A stretch of 5,524 nt of DNA from Candidatus Susulua stagnicola (GTDB lineage: Bacteria; Omnitrophota; Gorgyraeia; Duberdicusellales; 4484-171). The number at the start of each line of letters is the position of its first letter. The stretch's first letter is position 1. The stretch is taken from positions 1-5,524 of the forward strand of contig JAVCBZ010000084.1 in NCBI GenBank assembly GCA_030765735.1, in the 5' to 3' direction. The position numbers and the translations under genes were made by a program. The notes beneath the pieces were generated by a model, which was not told the origin of the DNA, made no database searches, and saw only the letters and a program-made list of their open reading frames with translations. Shown here in pieces: positions 1-5,258 of this stretch.

Positions 1-1
1 C

Positions 2-160
2 CTAAGCGCATTAGCATATTCGGTCAACTGTACTAAATCTTACATCGAAAAAGAAGCATATATCAATTTGCATGATAAAATCAAAGAAAAATCTTTACAA
101 AGCAAAAACTCACGCCGCGCTATAACAAAAAAACAAATCCGCAAACAACTTGGGAAATGA
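2..160 (+). CDS. C-terminal part of a possible ribbon-helix-helix (CopG/Arc-like) protein, cut by window start
   Basis: The frame beginning at base 2 stays open for 52 codons and ends in TGA at 158-160; the start lies outside the window. The visible protein begins LSALAYSVNCTKSYIEKEAY and ends in a Lys/Arg-rich tail (RRAITKKQIRKQLGK). The first 30 residues resemble the two helices of a ribbon-helix-helix fold: an LxxLA helix, a short turn, then a TKSYIxxEA helix, as in CopG/Arc-type repressors and many antitoxins. The DNA-contacting beta strand would lie just before the window. The family assignment is inference from this pattern; no catalytic motif is visible. If correct, only some 10-20 residues may be missing. 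It sits upstream of a toxin-antitoxin pair, so it could be an antitoxin or plasmid-type regulator. That the frame is coding is likelier than the family call. Confidence 0.45.
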   Translation, partial: LSALAYSVNCTKSYIEKEAYINLHDKIKEKSLQSKNSRRAITKKQIRKQLGK

Positions 161-208
161 GCTTATCAAGAAAAAGGGAATGGAGAAAGGAAATAAGTGG
201 TTTTTTGG

Positions 209-233
209 TGCTATATAATTAAATCATATAGCA
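209..233. promoter_or_regulatory. Inverted repeat, upstream copy of the toxin-antitoxin operator-like site
   Basis: TGCTATAT (209-216) and ATATAGCA (226-233) are perfect inverted arms around a 9-base spacer. The 17-base core at 214-230 (TATAATTAAATCATATA) matches 15 of 17 bases of the core at 332-348, which lies in the toxin-antitoxin promoter. Two copies of one dyad, 118 bp apart, suggest two binding sites for one DNA-binding protein, most likely the HigA-like antitoxin; that link is inference. A weak wider pairing GGTGCTA (207-213) with TAGCACC (250-256) also exists. No T-run follows, so it is not a good terminator. Confidence 0.45.
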
Positions 234-321
234 AATAATTCTAAAAAATTAGCACCTCATTCAAACCATTGCTGCATAGATATTTACAGATGTTGCTAAA
301 ATAAATAAATTTAAGATATAT

Positions 322-350
322 TTGCAAAGTGTATGATTAAATGATATACT
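322..350 (+). promoter_or_regulatory. Promoter of the higBA-like operon
   Basis: A sigma-70-like promoter: -35 TTGCAA (322-327), a 17-base spacer, and -10 TATACT (345-350, five of six consensus bases). Transcription would begin near 357. That places the alternative TTG codon at 355 outside the transcript and supports ATG 376 as the toxin start. Confidence 0.6.
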
Positions 351-352
351 TT
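326..352. promoter_or_regulatory. Operator-like inverted repeat over the higBA promoter
   Basis: AAAGTGTAT (326-334) and ATATACTTT (344-352) form an inverted repeat with one mismatch (G opposite T) around a 9-base spacer. It covers the -10 box and most of the spacer of the promoter, the position expected for an autoregulatory operator bound by the XRE-type antitoxin. Its core at 332-348 recurs at 214-230 with two changes. Confidence 0.5.
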
Positions 353-375
353 AGTTGAAGCAAGAAAAGAGTTTA

Positions 376-762
376 ATGAGATACTTACTAAATAAATCAT
401 TCTCAAAAAAGTTGAAAAAGGAACTAAAGAATGAAAAGGTTAGTAAAAAAGAATATGTTCAGAAATTATTTGAGAATTTTTATAAATACAAAAAGGCTAA
501 TTTAGGTGCTAAGCTTTATAAAGTTCGTGTTGCTAAGAAAGGAAAAGGGAAAAGTGGAGGATACAGAAATATTGTTTTTTGGGAACATAAGAAATTAGTT
601 ATTGCAGTATATATTTTTGCCAAAGGAGATAAAGACAACCTCAGCAATGAAGAATTTAGCTATTTGAAACTTTTAGCGCAACAATATGAGAAATTTACAG
701 AGGTTTTATTAAGCAAGGCAGTAAAAGAAAAAATTTTGGAGGAGATTGATTATGAAGAATAA
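376..762 (+). CDS. higB: HigB/RelE-family toxin of a type II toxin-antitoxin system
   Basis: A 128-residue basic protein of the RelE/HigB-like toxin group (COG4737-type). In this superfamily, well-studied toxins are ribosome-dependent mRNA endonucleases that slow growth when the antitoxin is lost. The recognisable core is at residues 47-94: LYKVRVAKKGKGKSGGYRNI, then a hydrophobic strand and VYIFAKGDKDNLSNEEF. The GKGKSGGYR loop and the FAKG strand are the typical signature and carry the basic residues expected to contact RNA. The N-terminal 40 residues form a Lys-rich, probably helical extension. ATG 376 is chosen over TTG 355 because the predicted transcript starts near 357; a weak purine stretch (AAAAGAG) precedes it. 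It overlaps the antitoxin gene by 11 bases, so the two are co-transcribed and probably translationally coupled. The family call is firm; target and activity are inferred. Confidence 0.82.
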   Translation: MRYLLNKSFSKKLKKELKNEKVSKKEYVQKLFENFYKYKKANLGAKLYKVRVAKKGKGKSGGYRNIVFWEHKKLVIAVYIFAKGDKDNLSNEEFSYLKLLAQQYEKFTEVLLSKAVKEKILEEIDYEE

Positions 763-1078
763 AAGAGATAAAAATGAAGTTCGTGATATAGTTAAAGGTG
801 AGCTTCTTGAATTGTCAAAAGTCATGGATGTTTCAGAGTCCATGCGGAAATTTGATGAATTAAAGTACCCTCTACCTAAACAATATAAGGCTGTAGATAT
901 AAAAATGATTCGGAGTAAAATCCATGTCAGTCAAGCCGTTCTTGCCCATATTCTAAATATTCAAACGACAACTTTACAGAAATGGGAAATGGGAATTAAT
1001 AAGCCTAGTGGTACAGCTGCTCGCCTATTACAGCTAATTGATAAAAAGGGAAAAGAAGTAATCCAGTTAGTTAGATGA
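752..1078 (+). CDS. higA: HigA-like antitoxin, XRE-family helix-turn-helix protein
   Basis: A 108-residue protein with a Cro/C1 (XRE) helix-turn-helix at about residues 46-95. The signature is IRSKIHVSQAVLAHILNIQ, then TTTLQKWEMGINKPSG and an ALRLL-like helix (AARLLQLI), typical of the YiaG/HigA2 antitoxin group (COG2944-like). The N-terminal 45 residues probably bind and neutralise the toxin, while the HTH should bind the operator and repress the operon. ATG 752 is chosen over TTG 746 because GGAGGAG (738-744) lies 7 bases before it, a far stronger ribosome site than the toxin has; this fits the antitoxin being made in excess. The Shine-Dalgarno lies within the toxin coding end and the start overlaps the toxin by 11 bases. 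Toxin-first order is characteristic of hig loci. Pairing and regulation are inferred from context. Confidence 0.82.
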   Translation: MKNKRDKNEVRDIVKGELLELSKVMDVSESMRKFDELKYPLPKQYKAVDIKMIRSKIHVSQAVLAHILNIQTTTLQKWEMGINKPSGTAARLLQLIDKKGKEVIQLVR

Positions 1079-1154
1079 TAAATTCTGTTGTAAATTCCTT
1101 TCGGGAAGATCCTTTGTAAGTAGTTTAAATGACAACCCTCAACCAATCCTATAG

Positions 1155-1196
1155 AAGATGGCTTTTTAGCCCAAATCAAGCCACCTTATTTTTATT
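1155..1196 (+). terminator. Probable rho-independent terminator of higBA
   Basis: AAGATGGCTT (1155-1164) pairs with AAGCCACCTT (1178-1187), nine of ten positions, around a 13-base loop. It is followed by the T-rich stretch ATTTTTATT (1188-1196). A short alternative stem GGCT/AGCC lies inside. It lies 76 bases after the antitoxin stop and before the recQ leader, so it would separate the two units. Confidence 0.5.
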
Positions 1197-1320
1197 GAAA
1201 AAATGTTTTGCTAGATTAGATTTTTTGAGTAAGATGTATCCTGATGAAAATTAGATGTTGTGTTTCTTAATTTTGTAGTTTAAAAGAAAAGATTTAACCA
1301 AAGGGAATATCAAGGTAAAG

Positions 1321-3144
1321 ATGATAACAAGAGAGACAGAAATCGACAGAGAACAACTGTATGAAGCCTTGCAGCAATACTGGGGGTATGATTCTTTTCT
1401 TCCTTTACAGGAAGAAACAATAAATTCAATATTAAGTAATCAGGATAGCTTAACGATTTTGCCTACCGGTGGAGGTAAATCATTATGCTTTCAATTACCG
1501 GCTTTATTAAAAGAGGGTATGGCGGTAGTTATATCTCCTTTGATCTCTTTGATGAAAGATCAAGTAGATAGCCTTAGAGATATTGGAATATCTTCTTGTT
1601 GTCTAAACTCAAGCATGCCCTATGAAGAACAGCGATTAGCGATTGAACAGATTTACAATGGAGAGATAAAGCTTTTATATATTTCTCCTGAGCGTCTCCA
1701 AAATGAAACAACTCTGGGGTTGTTAAGAACAATTAAACTTTCTTTTTTTGTAATAGATGAAGCTCACTGTATTAGTCATTGGGGCCATGATTTTAGAAGT
1801 GACTATCGAAACCTTTCGGTTATTAAAAAGGAATTCGAATCTGTAAGCGTTCATACCTTTACTGCTACTGCGACTATAGAGGTACAGCGTGATATTGTTG
1901 TTCAATTAGGATTTACTGATTATCAAACTCATGTTGGTCAAATTGATCGGCCTAATTTAACTTATCGGGCATTACCGCGTAAACAAATATTAAAACAAAT
2001 AACAGATGTTCTTGAAAAACATACTTATGAGGCAGGTATTATTTATTGTTTACGCCGTAAAGACGTAGAGAAAATCTCAAAAGATTTAAAACGACTTGGT
2101 ATTGATAATGTTGGTTATCATGCCGGAATGTCAGATAAAAAACGCCATAGAGCTCAAGAAAGATTTTCACTTGAAAAAGTAAATATAGTTGTAGCTACTA
2201 TAGCCTTTGGTATGGGAATCGATCGCTCTAATATCAGATTTATTATTCACGCTGGTATGCCAAAAAGCATTGAACACTATCAACAGGAAACTGGCCGTGC
2301 CGGAAGGGATAGGCTTTCTGCTTTTTGCTATATGTTTTATAGCGGGGCAGATTACCAGTTATGGAATTTCTTTGCCGCAAAATCTCCTAATAGGAAAGTC
2401 TTGATGACTAAGTTAAACTCTATTTATAATTTTTGTACTCAACCCCAATGCCGTCATAAAGTTTTGGCTAATTATTTTGGCCAAGATTATTCAGATTCCC
2501 AATGTGGAGCTTGTGATTATTGTTTGAATGAGCTGGACATGGTCAAAGATGCCATTAGCGTTGGACAGAAGGTCTTATATTGCGTTGATGCTGTAAGGCA
2601 AGGGGATTATGGCTTTGGAGCCGGCTATGTGACTAATATTTTAAAAGGTAAGCTTACTGAAAGAATAGAAAGTATGGACCACGATAGCCTTTCAACTTTT
2701 GCAATAATGGCCGATGAATCAGAATCATTTATTAGGCACATAATTGAACAACTCGTTGGACAAGGTTTTTTAGATAAAGATGAGAATTTTTCGACTCTTT
2801 CTGTGACCGGTACAGGTAACATGCTTTTACAAGGAAAAGCATCCTTGGTACTGGCTAAGCCCTTAATCGCCTCTAAGAAAAAAGAAAGCAAACGAAAAGC
2901 CGCCAAAAGAAAAGTTAGCGAATGGGCCGATGTGGATGAGGACTTATTCCAATTGCTACGAGAAAAACGAGCCGAAATTTCACAAAGTAAAGGTGTCCCA
3001 GCCTATATAATCTTTAGCGATAAAACCTTAATAGATATGGCCACAAAAAAACCACTGACACACGAAGCCTTTTCAGAACTCTACGGAGTAGGCGAGAAAA
3101 AACTAAAAACCTACGCCGACATATTCATAGAAGTTATAAAATAA
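1321..3144 (+). CDS. recQ: ATP-dependent DNA helicase RecQ
   Basis: A complete 607-residue RecQ, the length of the classic bacterial enzyme. RecQ is a superfamily 2, 3'-to-5' DNA helicase that acts in recombination repair and at stalled forks. Motifs in order: motif 0 with Q30; Walker A TGGGKS (49-54); motif Ia SPLISLMKDQ (72-81); YISPERL (120-126); Walker B DEAH (146-149) followed by the RecQ aromatic-rich loop CISHWGHDFR (150-159); motif III TATAT (181-185); motif V region ATIAFGMGID (292-301); motif VI QQETGRAGRD (321-330). Zinc ligands are C377, C395, C398 and C401. The RQC winged helix follows at about 403-520 and an HRDC domain at about 535-607. No key residue is missing. ATG 1321 has a modest AAGG site at 1312-1315. 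The gene appears monocistronic; I see no convincing promoter in 1197-1320. The residue-level match leaves little doubt. Confidence 0.97.
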   Translation: MITRETEIDREQLYEALQQYWGYDSFLPLQEETINSILSNQDSLTILPTGGGKSLCFQLPALLKEGMAVVISPLISLMKDQVDSLRDIGISSCCLNSSMPYEEQRLAIEQIYNGEIKLLYISPERLQNETTLGLLRTIKLSFFVIDEAHCISHWGHDFRSDYRNLSVIKKEFESVSVHTFTATATIEVQRDIVVQLGFTDYQTHVGQIDRPNLTYRALPRKQILKQITDVLEKHTYEAGIIYCLRRKDVEKISKDLKRLGIDNVGYHAGMSDKKRHRAQERFSLEKVNIVVATIAFGMGIDRSNIRFIIHAGMPKSIEHYQQETGRAGRDRLSAFCYMFYSGADYQLWNFFAAKSPNRKVLMTKLNSIYNFCTQPQCRHKVLANYFGQDYSDSQCGACDYCLNELDMVKDAISVGQKVLYCVDAVRQGDYGFGAGYVTNILKGKLTERIESMDHDSLSTFAIMADESESFIRHIIEQLVGQGFLDKDENFSTLSVTGTGNMLLQGKASLVLAKPLIASKKKESKRKAAKRKVSEWADVDEDLFQLLREKRAEISQSKGVPAYIIFSDKTLIDMATKKPLTHEAFSELYGVGEKKLKTYADIFIEVIK

Positions 3145-3162
3145 GGGGACGCTTCTATTTTA
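3136..3162 (+). repeat. Repeat tail at the recQ 3' end (ATAAAATAAGGGG...TTTTA)
   Basis: The 13 bases ATAAAATAAGGGG (3136-3148) span the recQ stop codon and recur exactly at 3764-3776 across the stop of the next gene. In both copies GGGG is followed by nine variable bases and then TTTTA. This indicates related short repeats abutting both gene ends; the family and its origin are unknown. Confidence 0.45.
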
Positions 3163-3202
3163 AAATAGTTGAGATCAAATCTCAACTATTTATCTATTTT
3201 AA
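3155..3202 (+). terminator. AT-rich hairpin after recQ, possible terminator
   Basis: AAATAGTTGAGAT (3163-3175) and ATCTCAACTATTT (3179-3191) form a perfect 13-bp stem with a 3-base loop, 18 bases after the recQ stop. It is followed by ATCTATTTT, an imperfect T-tract. The left side overlaps a 14-base palindrome CTATTTTAAAATAG (3155-3168), and CTATTTTAA recurs directly at 3194-3202. The stem is symmetrical enough to act on both strands. Function as a terminator is probable but the stem is GC-poor. Confidence 0.5.
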
Positions 3203-3204
3203 CC

Positions 3205-3232
3205 TTGACATAGTCTGATAGAAGAGTAGTAT
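3205..3232 (+). promoter_or_regulatory. Promoter upstream of the S1/winged-helix gene
   Basis: A perfect -35 TTGACA (3205-3210), a 16-base spacer and a -10-like TAGTAT (3227-3232, four of six). Transcription would start near 3239, giving a leader of about 80 bases that contains the left inverted-repeat arm and the GACCCC tandem repeat. Confidence 0.5.
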
Positions 3233-3263
3233 TTGCTTTTAACCGCAAAGAATAGTTGTTGGG

Positions 3264-3282
3264 AAAAGGGAGTTGACCCCTT
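3264..3282. repeat. Left arm of a perfect 19-bp inverted repeat flanking the S1/winged-helix gene
   Basis: AAAAGGGAGTTGACCCCTT is the exact reverse complement of 3771-3789, and the match stops at both ends. The arm is itself an imperfect palindrome (AAAGGG with CCCTTT around 7 bases), as REP elements are. The two arms enclose 488 bases holding one gene. Confidence 0.8.
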
Positions 3283-3300
3283 TCTTTGACCCCTTTCTTT
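3275..3300. repeat. Two tandem copies of GACCCCTTTCTTT
   Basis: GACCCCTTTCTTT occurs at 3275-3287 and again immediately at 3288-3300, perfectly. The first copy overlaps the right half of the inverted-repeat arm. An in-frame TGA within it (3287-3289) closes the reading frame upstream of the S1/winged-helix gene. Confidence 0.8.
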
Positions 3301-3319
3301 TAAAAAAAGTAGGTTTTTG

Positions 3320-3772
3320 ATGAAGAAAGATTATAGTCACTTAAAGCTAGAGGTTGAAGCGGGTATTTTTAAGCAGTGGCAGGAAGTAGATGTTGTGGTT
3401 TATGATTTTACCGATATCGGTGTTAAAGTCGCTATTAATAATGAATATAGCGGTCTTGCTTACGAGAATGAAATATTTATTAAGCTTCACTCTGGTCAGA
3501 AATTGAAAGCTTACATAAAATGCATAAGAGAAGATGGTAAGATTGATGTCTTTTTTCAGCCTCAAGAGGGGAAACATGTTTCTCAGGCTGCAGATAAAAT
3601 CCTCCAAGCTTTAAAGGAATCTGGCGGGAAGTCATTTTATAGTGACAAAAGCTCTTCTGAGGATATTAAAGAGAAGTTTGAAATTAGTAAAAAAGTTTTT
3701 AAAAAAGCAATTGGAGTGTTATATAAACAGCATAAAATAAAAATTGCTGATGGCTATATTGAAATAAAATAA
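3320..3772 (+). CDS. S1-like plus winged-helix protein matching the C-terminal half of CvfB/YitL
   Basis: A 150-residue soluble protein. Residues 23-80 form an S1-like RNA-binding barrel: VDVVVYDFTDIGVKVAINNE, then YSGLAYENEI, then LKAYIKCIREDGKIDVFFQP. Residues 87-150 match the CvfB winged helix: SQAADKILQALKESGG, the KSSSEDIKEKF segment, ISKKVFKKAIGVLYKQ and a final strand. Full CvfB proteins are about 280-300 residues with three S1-type domains before the winged helix, so this is only the last half. The reading frame is closed by TGA at 3287-3289, and no remnant of the N-terminal domains is seen between recQ and this start. CvfB is an RNA-binding regulator of virulence genes in Staphylococcus; the role here is unknown. 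ATG 3320 follows a weak TAGG site. The gene lies between inverted 19-bp repeats, and its TAA is inside the right arm. It may be a stand-alone minimal protein or a mobilised fragment. Confidence 0.8.
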   Translation: MKKDYSHLKLEVEAGIFKQWQEVDVVVYDFTDIGVKVAINNEYSGLAYENEIFIKLHSGQKLKAYIKCIREDGKIDVFFQPQEGKHVSQAADKILQALKESGGKSFYSDKSSSEDIKEKFEISKKVFKKAIGVLYKQHKIKIADGYIEIK

Positions 3773-3790
3773 GGGGTCAACTCCCTTTTA
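3764..3790 (+). repeat. Repeat tail at the S1/winged-helix gene 3' end
   Basis: ATAAAATAAGGGG (3764-3776) repeats exactly the sequence over the recQ stop at 3136-3148 and is likewise followed by nine bases and TTTTA. The tail overlaps the right inverted-repeat arm. A run of eight T (3798-3805) follows, and a 5-bp stem AAGGG/CCCTT (3771-3775, 3783-3787) precedes it, so weak termination here is possible. Confidence 0.45.
3771..3789. repeat. Right arm of the 19-bp inverted repeat
   Basis: AAGGGGTCAACTCCCTTTT is the exact reverse complement of 3264-3282. Its first two bases are the last two of the gene's TAA stop, so the arm begins at the coding end without a gap. Confidence 0.8.
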
Positions 3791-3806
3791 TCTAGTATTT
3801 TTTTTG

Positions 3807-3836
3807 TTGAAAAATTAATATATTGAAGTATACTTC
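3807..3836 (+). promoter_or_regulatory. Promoter of the lemA operon with a palindrome over the -10 box
   Basis: The -35 is TTGAAA (3807-3812), the spacer is 16 bases and the -10 is TATACT (3829-3834), the same -10 as the higBA promoter. A perfect 12-base palindrome GAAGTATACTTC (3825-3836) is centred on the -10 and could be an operator. The predicted start near 3841 gives a leader of about 60 bases. Confidence 0.5.
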
Positions 3837-3867
3837 TGTAGTAGCCGTAAAGATGTTGTAAAGTAGA

Positions 3868-3894
3868 CACACCACCTAGGTGTGAGAAGGAGGT
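3868..3894 (+). promoter_or_regulatory. lemA leader hairpin and ribosome binding site
   Basis: CACACC (3868-3873) pairs with GGTGTG (3879-3884), loop ACCTA, directly before the strong Shine-Dalgarno AAGGAGGT (3887-3894). ACCACCT (3871-3877) could instead pair with AGGAGGT (3888-3894) at six of seven positions, hiding the ribosome site. The two pairings exclude each other. The Shine-Dalgarno is certain; a regulatory switch is speculative. Confidence 0.4.
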
Positions 3895-3901
3895 AGTGAT
3901 A

Positions 3902-4486
3902 ATGAAAAAAGGTTTATTAATTGCTTTAGGTATTATTTTGTTACTTGGATTCATGCTCAGTGGCCGCTATAACAGCTTAGTGACTTTACGAGAAGCAGTG
4001 AATGAGAAGTGGGCCCAAGTAGAGAATGTTTATCAGCGCCGGATGGATTTAATCCCCAATTTAATCGCAACGGTCAAAGGTTATGCCGAACATGAAAAAG
4101 GAACATTCACAGAAGTTGTCGAAGCCCGAAACAAAGCTTTACAGACAAAGATAGATGTAGGCTCCTTAAACGATGAAACAAAGTTTAAAGCATTCACCCA
4201 AGCCCAGGATAAACTCTCTTCGGTATTATCTCGTTTGATGGTAGTAGTCGAGAGATATCCCGATCTGAAAGCTAATCAGAACTTTCTGGCTTTGCAAAGC
4301 CAACTTGAAGGTACAGAAAATAGAATTGCCGTAGAACGTAAACGCTATAACGAGGCAGTAAGAAGTTATAACACTATAATCAAGAGATTTCCTACAAATA
4401 TGATCGCTTCAGGATTTGGTTTTGATAAGGTTAATTATTTCAAGTCGGATCCCAAAGCTGCAACAGTTCCCAAAGTAGAATTTTAA
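3902..4486 (+). CDS. lemA: LemA family protein
   Basis: A 194-residue LemA protein of normal family length. Residues 4-20 form an N-terminal membrane segment (LLIALGIILLLGFMLSG). It is followed by the LemA signature: YNSLVTLREAV (23-33), KWAQVENVYQRR (36-47), DLIPNLIATVKGYAEHEK (49-66), then FTEVVEARNKAL. The rest is a long helical domain ending in IASGFGFDKVNYF, also typical. The expected topology is one membrane anchor with the helical bundle outside the cytoplasm. The biochemical function of the family is not well defined. ATG 3902 is chosen over GTG 3896 because AAGGAGGT lies 7 bases upstream. It is the first gene of a three-gene unit: 19 bases separate it from the first TPM gene. LemA genes next to TPM-domain genes are common in bacteria, suggesting a shared envelope role. 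Confidence 0.95.
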   Translation: MKKGLLIALGIILLLGFMLSGRYNSLVTLREAVNEKWAQVENVYQRRMDLIPNLIATVKGYAEHEKGTFTEVVEARNKALQTKIDVGSLNDETKFKAFTQAQDKLSSVLSRLMVVVERYPDLKANQNFLALQSQLEGTENRIAVERKRYNEAVRSYNTIIKRFPTNMIASGFGFDKVNYFKSDPKAATVPKVEF

Positions 4487-4505
4487 ACAGTTTTAGCCGA
4501 ATATC

Positions 4506-5228
4506 ATGAAAAATATAGTAAAAATCACTATTCTCGGACTATTCATATTGTTTGCGGTCACAACCTACGCTGCCTTTAATGTACCAGATCGCCCGCAAAG
4601 CTATGTAAATGACTATGCCGGAATTCTAAACCCTTCTCAAAAGGGAAGCTTAAACAGTTTTTTGAAAAATTATGATATTCAAACCACTAACCAGATCTTT
4701 ATCGGTATTTTCGATTCTCTTCAGGGAGGAAGCCTTGAAGACATATCTATTGATATAGCTGAAAAATGGAAACCGGGAGTAAAAAGCAAAGACAACGGCA
4801 TCCTGCTGCTAGTATTTTTAGGCGACCGGAAAACAAGGATCGAGGTCGGCTACGGACTTGAACCTTTGCTGACTGATGCTTTGGCAAGCGCGGTTATCAC
4901 CAACGAGATATCGCCCTTTTTTCGAAAAAGCGATTATTATGGTGGTATATCCGGTGCCGTATTAAAAATAACAAAAATTTTATCCAAGGACTTTTCACCG
5001 GAAGAATTACAGCAGTATACTCATCGGGCACCAAAGCAAAAGCGTAATCCAATAGTCTCTTTAATAATGTTAATCGCCTTTATTGTTCTTGCAATACGTC
5101 ATCCATTTCTTGCACTCCTTTTATTTTCCGGAGGATTTTCTTCCGGCGGACGATATAGCGGCGGAGGTGGATTTTCCGGCGGCGGAGGCGGCTCTTTTGG
5201 CGGAGGCGGAGCATCAGGTGGCTGGTAG
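4506..5228 (+). CDS. Exported TPM-domain protein (YgcG/TLP18.3-Psb32-MOLO-1 type) with Gly-rich C-terminus
   Basis: A 240-residue protein. Residues 1-22 look like a signal peptide (Lys-containing start, hydrophobic core to about 18, TTYA-A cleavage region). The TPM domain spans about 33-160, with YVNDYAGIL (33-41), the KWKPGVKSKDNGILLLVFLG segment (87-106) and RIEVGYGLEPLLTDA (111-125), then PFFRKSDYYGGI. A second hydrophobic stretch at about 183-207 should anchor it in the membrane. The tail (209-240) is almost only Gly and Ser with Phe, ending GGGGASGGW, the usual ending of this subfamily. TPM was named for TLP18.3, Psb32 and MOLO-1; plant members act in photosystem II repair and acid phosphatase activity has been reported, but the bacterial role is unclear. 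It follows lemA by 19 bases. No Shine-Dalgarno is visible before ATG 4506, so translation may depend on coupling to lemA. Confidence 0.93.
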   Translation: MKNIVKITILGLFILFAVTTYAAFNVPDRPQSYVNDYAGILNPSQKGSLNSFLKNYDIQTTNQIFIGIFDSLQGGSLEDISIDIAEKWKPGVKSKDNGILLLVFLGDRKTRIEVGYGLEPLLTDALASAVITNEISPFFRKSDYYGGISGAVLKITKILSKDFSPEELQQYTHRAPKQKRNPIVSLIMLIAFIVLAIRHPFLALLLFSGGFSSGGRYSGGGGFSGGGGGSFGGGGASGGW

Positions 5229-5258
5229 AGGTTTAAAAATAATACCAAAGAGGTGAAT

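Noticed and set aside
214..219. Perfect TATAAT as an extra promoter
   Set aside because: No -35-like hexamer lies 15-19 bases upstream and no extended -10 TG is present; it is better explained as part of the dyad repeat.
355..375. TTG start giving the toxin seven extra residues
   Set aside because: The predicted transcript begins about base 357, after this codon, and an ATG at 376 begins a protein with the expected core.
961..1179. Open frame of 72 codons on the minus strand
   Set aside because: It lies antisense to the antitoxin gene and its terminator, its protein shows no recognisable pattern, and no ribosome site is seen; it is a shadow frame.
1079..1320. Possible tRNA or small RNA gene between higA and recQ
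   Set aside because: Only a terminator-like hairpin and a 4-bp TTCC/GGAA hairpin (1095-1107) are visible; no cloverleaf or conserved RNA motif could be made out.
2207..2404. Alternative + frame inside recQ
   Set aside because: It lies wholly within the strongly conserved helicase region of recQ in another frame.
2625..2906. Minus-strand open frame inside recQ
   Set aside because: It is antisense to the RQC region of recQ and its protein has no recognisable domain.
3264..3300. CRISPR-like repeats
   Set aside because: There are only two tandem 13-bp copies with no spacers and no cas gene nearby.
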